Origin: Helopsaltes ochotensis | Taxonomy: Eukaryota; Chordata; Aves; Passeriformes; Locustellidae | NCBI GenBank assembly: GCA_013400155.1 | Contig: VXBM01000193.1 | Coordinates: 507,198-571,197, forward strand | Length of the DNA stretch: 64,000 nt | Direction: 5' to 3' | Part shown: piece after piece, positions 63,301-64,000 of the stretch | Numbering within the stretch: the stretch's first letter is position 1 | Layout of the letters: each line of letters opens with the position of its first letter | Position numbers and translations under genes: made by a program | The notes under the pieces: generated by a model | Seen by the model: the letters and a program-made list of their open reading frames with translations, nothing else | Told to the model about the DNA's origin: nothing | Database searches by the model: none

Positions 63301-64000
63301 AGTGAGGACCAAAAAATGCCTGTAAAGTGCTGTTTAGCACACAGATTGTCAGATAAGATTCAGCTGTTTTGATACAAATTAACATCCTTAGAGATAACTT
63401 CATTCAGCAGTATTTTTAGTCATTTTTCAGCAGTGTCATTTAAGAAAGTGGTGTGCTGTCATCCTCTGGACTGTCCAAAGATTGACTTACATGGGGGATT
63501 ATAAATTTAAAAAATAGAGTGGCTGTTGTTTCAGAAATGGTAGCTGCTTTGCAGTTAATTTCATCAATGCTTTTGAGTGCATCTTAAATGATTCACTGCC
63601 TGTTATGGCTGATTTCCTTGAAAATCCTTGTGAAAGCATTGACAGATCACTTAAAATAGGTCCGTGGTGTCACTCCTGGAAGACGTTTTTCCGAGTGTTT
63701 TATACGAACTTGATATCTCAATACGGGAGTTGGGAAATAGCCTTAACTCAAGGCTTAGCCAACAAGCAAGTAAACAATGCTAATCAGAATGTTCCTATTT
63801 GTGAAACACTGAGATGGAAAATAGAACACATGTATGTTTTGAAACTATTCCTGTGTTTATAATAGTTACTCCTGTTGCACAACTGGAACGAGCTGTGTTA
63901 GCAAAGCATCCGCATTTTTTTCAGTCTCTCGGCGTAACGACGCAGGTTTAGTCCATTATAGAAAAAAGTAAAGCCAGCTGTTAAATATGAGCACAGAATT
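57376..64000 (+). other. ARNT2: Intron after PAS-A, 5' part
   Basis: This is at least 6.6 kb without a recognisable exon; I looked for the expected GSKYCLVAIGRLQ segment and did not find it. Around 59398-59500 there is a possible very old CR1/L3-like relic. The last kilobase (about 63180-63430) is AT-rich and looks like possible conserved non-coding sequence. Open frames on both strands are short and unrecognised. Confidence 0.85.
59398..59500. mobile_element. Possible ancient CR1/L3-like LINE relic
   Basis: The words TTCATCCCATTTCTATTACT and, about 50 bp on, TATGATATCCCAGTGCTC followed by a T/C-rich stretch, resemble in order and spacing a phrase I recall from CR1/L3-type LINE consensus sequences of turtles and other amniotes. 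Flanks diverge quickly. The identification rests on memory of one family phrase and could be wrong. Confidence 0.25.

Larger units (their letters stand above)
1..64000 (+). other. ARNT2: ARNT2 locus, internal part of the gene (both ends outside the window)
   Basis: Eight coding exons on the + strand translate, in order and with compatible splice phases, into the N-terminal half of ARNT2. Residues that separate ARNT2 from its paralogue ARNT are present: Gln after NKMT in helix 1, Met in the HMKSMRG segment of helix 2, and VVAAETGRVIYVSD in PAS-A, where ARNT has SCETGRVVYVSD. ARNT2 is a nuclear bHLH-PAS partner protein needed for hypothalamic and neuronal transcription with SIM1 and NPAS4; it can also pair with HIF alpha subunits and AHR. 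The first exon (about ten N-terminal residues) is upstream of the window. PAS-B and the glutamine-rich C terminus are downstream. The sparse repeats and a CR1 tail point to a bird; I cannot name the species. Confidence 0.95.

Noticed and set aside
57376..64000. Search for the next ARNT2 exon (GSKYCLVAIGRLQ segment)
   Set aside because: Not found on the + strand, so the window ends within the intron.
1..64000. tRNA, rRNA, CRISPR, insertion sequences, prokaryotic operons, intact retroviral genes
   Set aside because: No supporting motifs were seen; the sequence is vertebrate intron/exon DNA.

Overview
The window is about 64 kb of vertebrate, almost certainly avian, nuclear DNA. It is AT-rich and intron-dominated, with short split exons bounded by GT/AG, sparse repeats and one clear chicken-repeat-1 (CR1) LINE tail, the typical interspersed repeat of birds. 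There are no bacterial-style genes, operons, CRISPR arrays or RNA genes that I can support.

One gene is recognisable and it spans the window on the + strand: ARNT2 (aryl hydrocarbon receptor nuclear translocator 2), a class II bHLH-PAS transcription factor that heterodimerises with SIM1, NPAS4, HIF alpha subunits and AHR. Eight coding exons are visible: 23801-23912 (N-terminal region), 29551-29598 (acidic stretch), 32604-32648 (a 45-nt symmetrical cassette just before the basic region), 35199-35412 (complete bHLH), then 37302-37515, 54749-54851, 56813-56878 and 57290-57375 (PAS-A). All splice phases are mutually compatible. The first coding exon and its promoter lie upstream of position 1. 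PAS-B, the C-terminal region and the 3' UTR lie beyond 64000.

Layout: 1-23800 is the 3' part of the first intron and holds several AT-rich blocks that look like candidate enhancers, plus simple repeats. 23801-37515 is the exon-dense N-terminal/bHLH/early PAS-A block. 37516-54748 is a 17.2 kb intron with the CR1 insertion, a near-perfect 57-nt hairpin, a perfect POU octamer and the longest open frame of the window (212 codons, antisense, unrecognised). 54749-57375 holds the remaining PAS-A exons. 57376-64000 is the 5' part of the next intron.

The most interesting points are the in-frame cassette exon that inserts 15 residues before the DNA-binding basic region (resembling the duplicated acidic/basic module in the paralogue ARNT), the intronic hairpin at 46343-46399, an antisense open frame with a clean transmembrane-like segment at 15191-15466, and several candidate regulatory blocks. 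All calls come from reading the sequence and from remembered family sequences. No alignment or database search was run.
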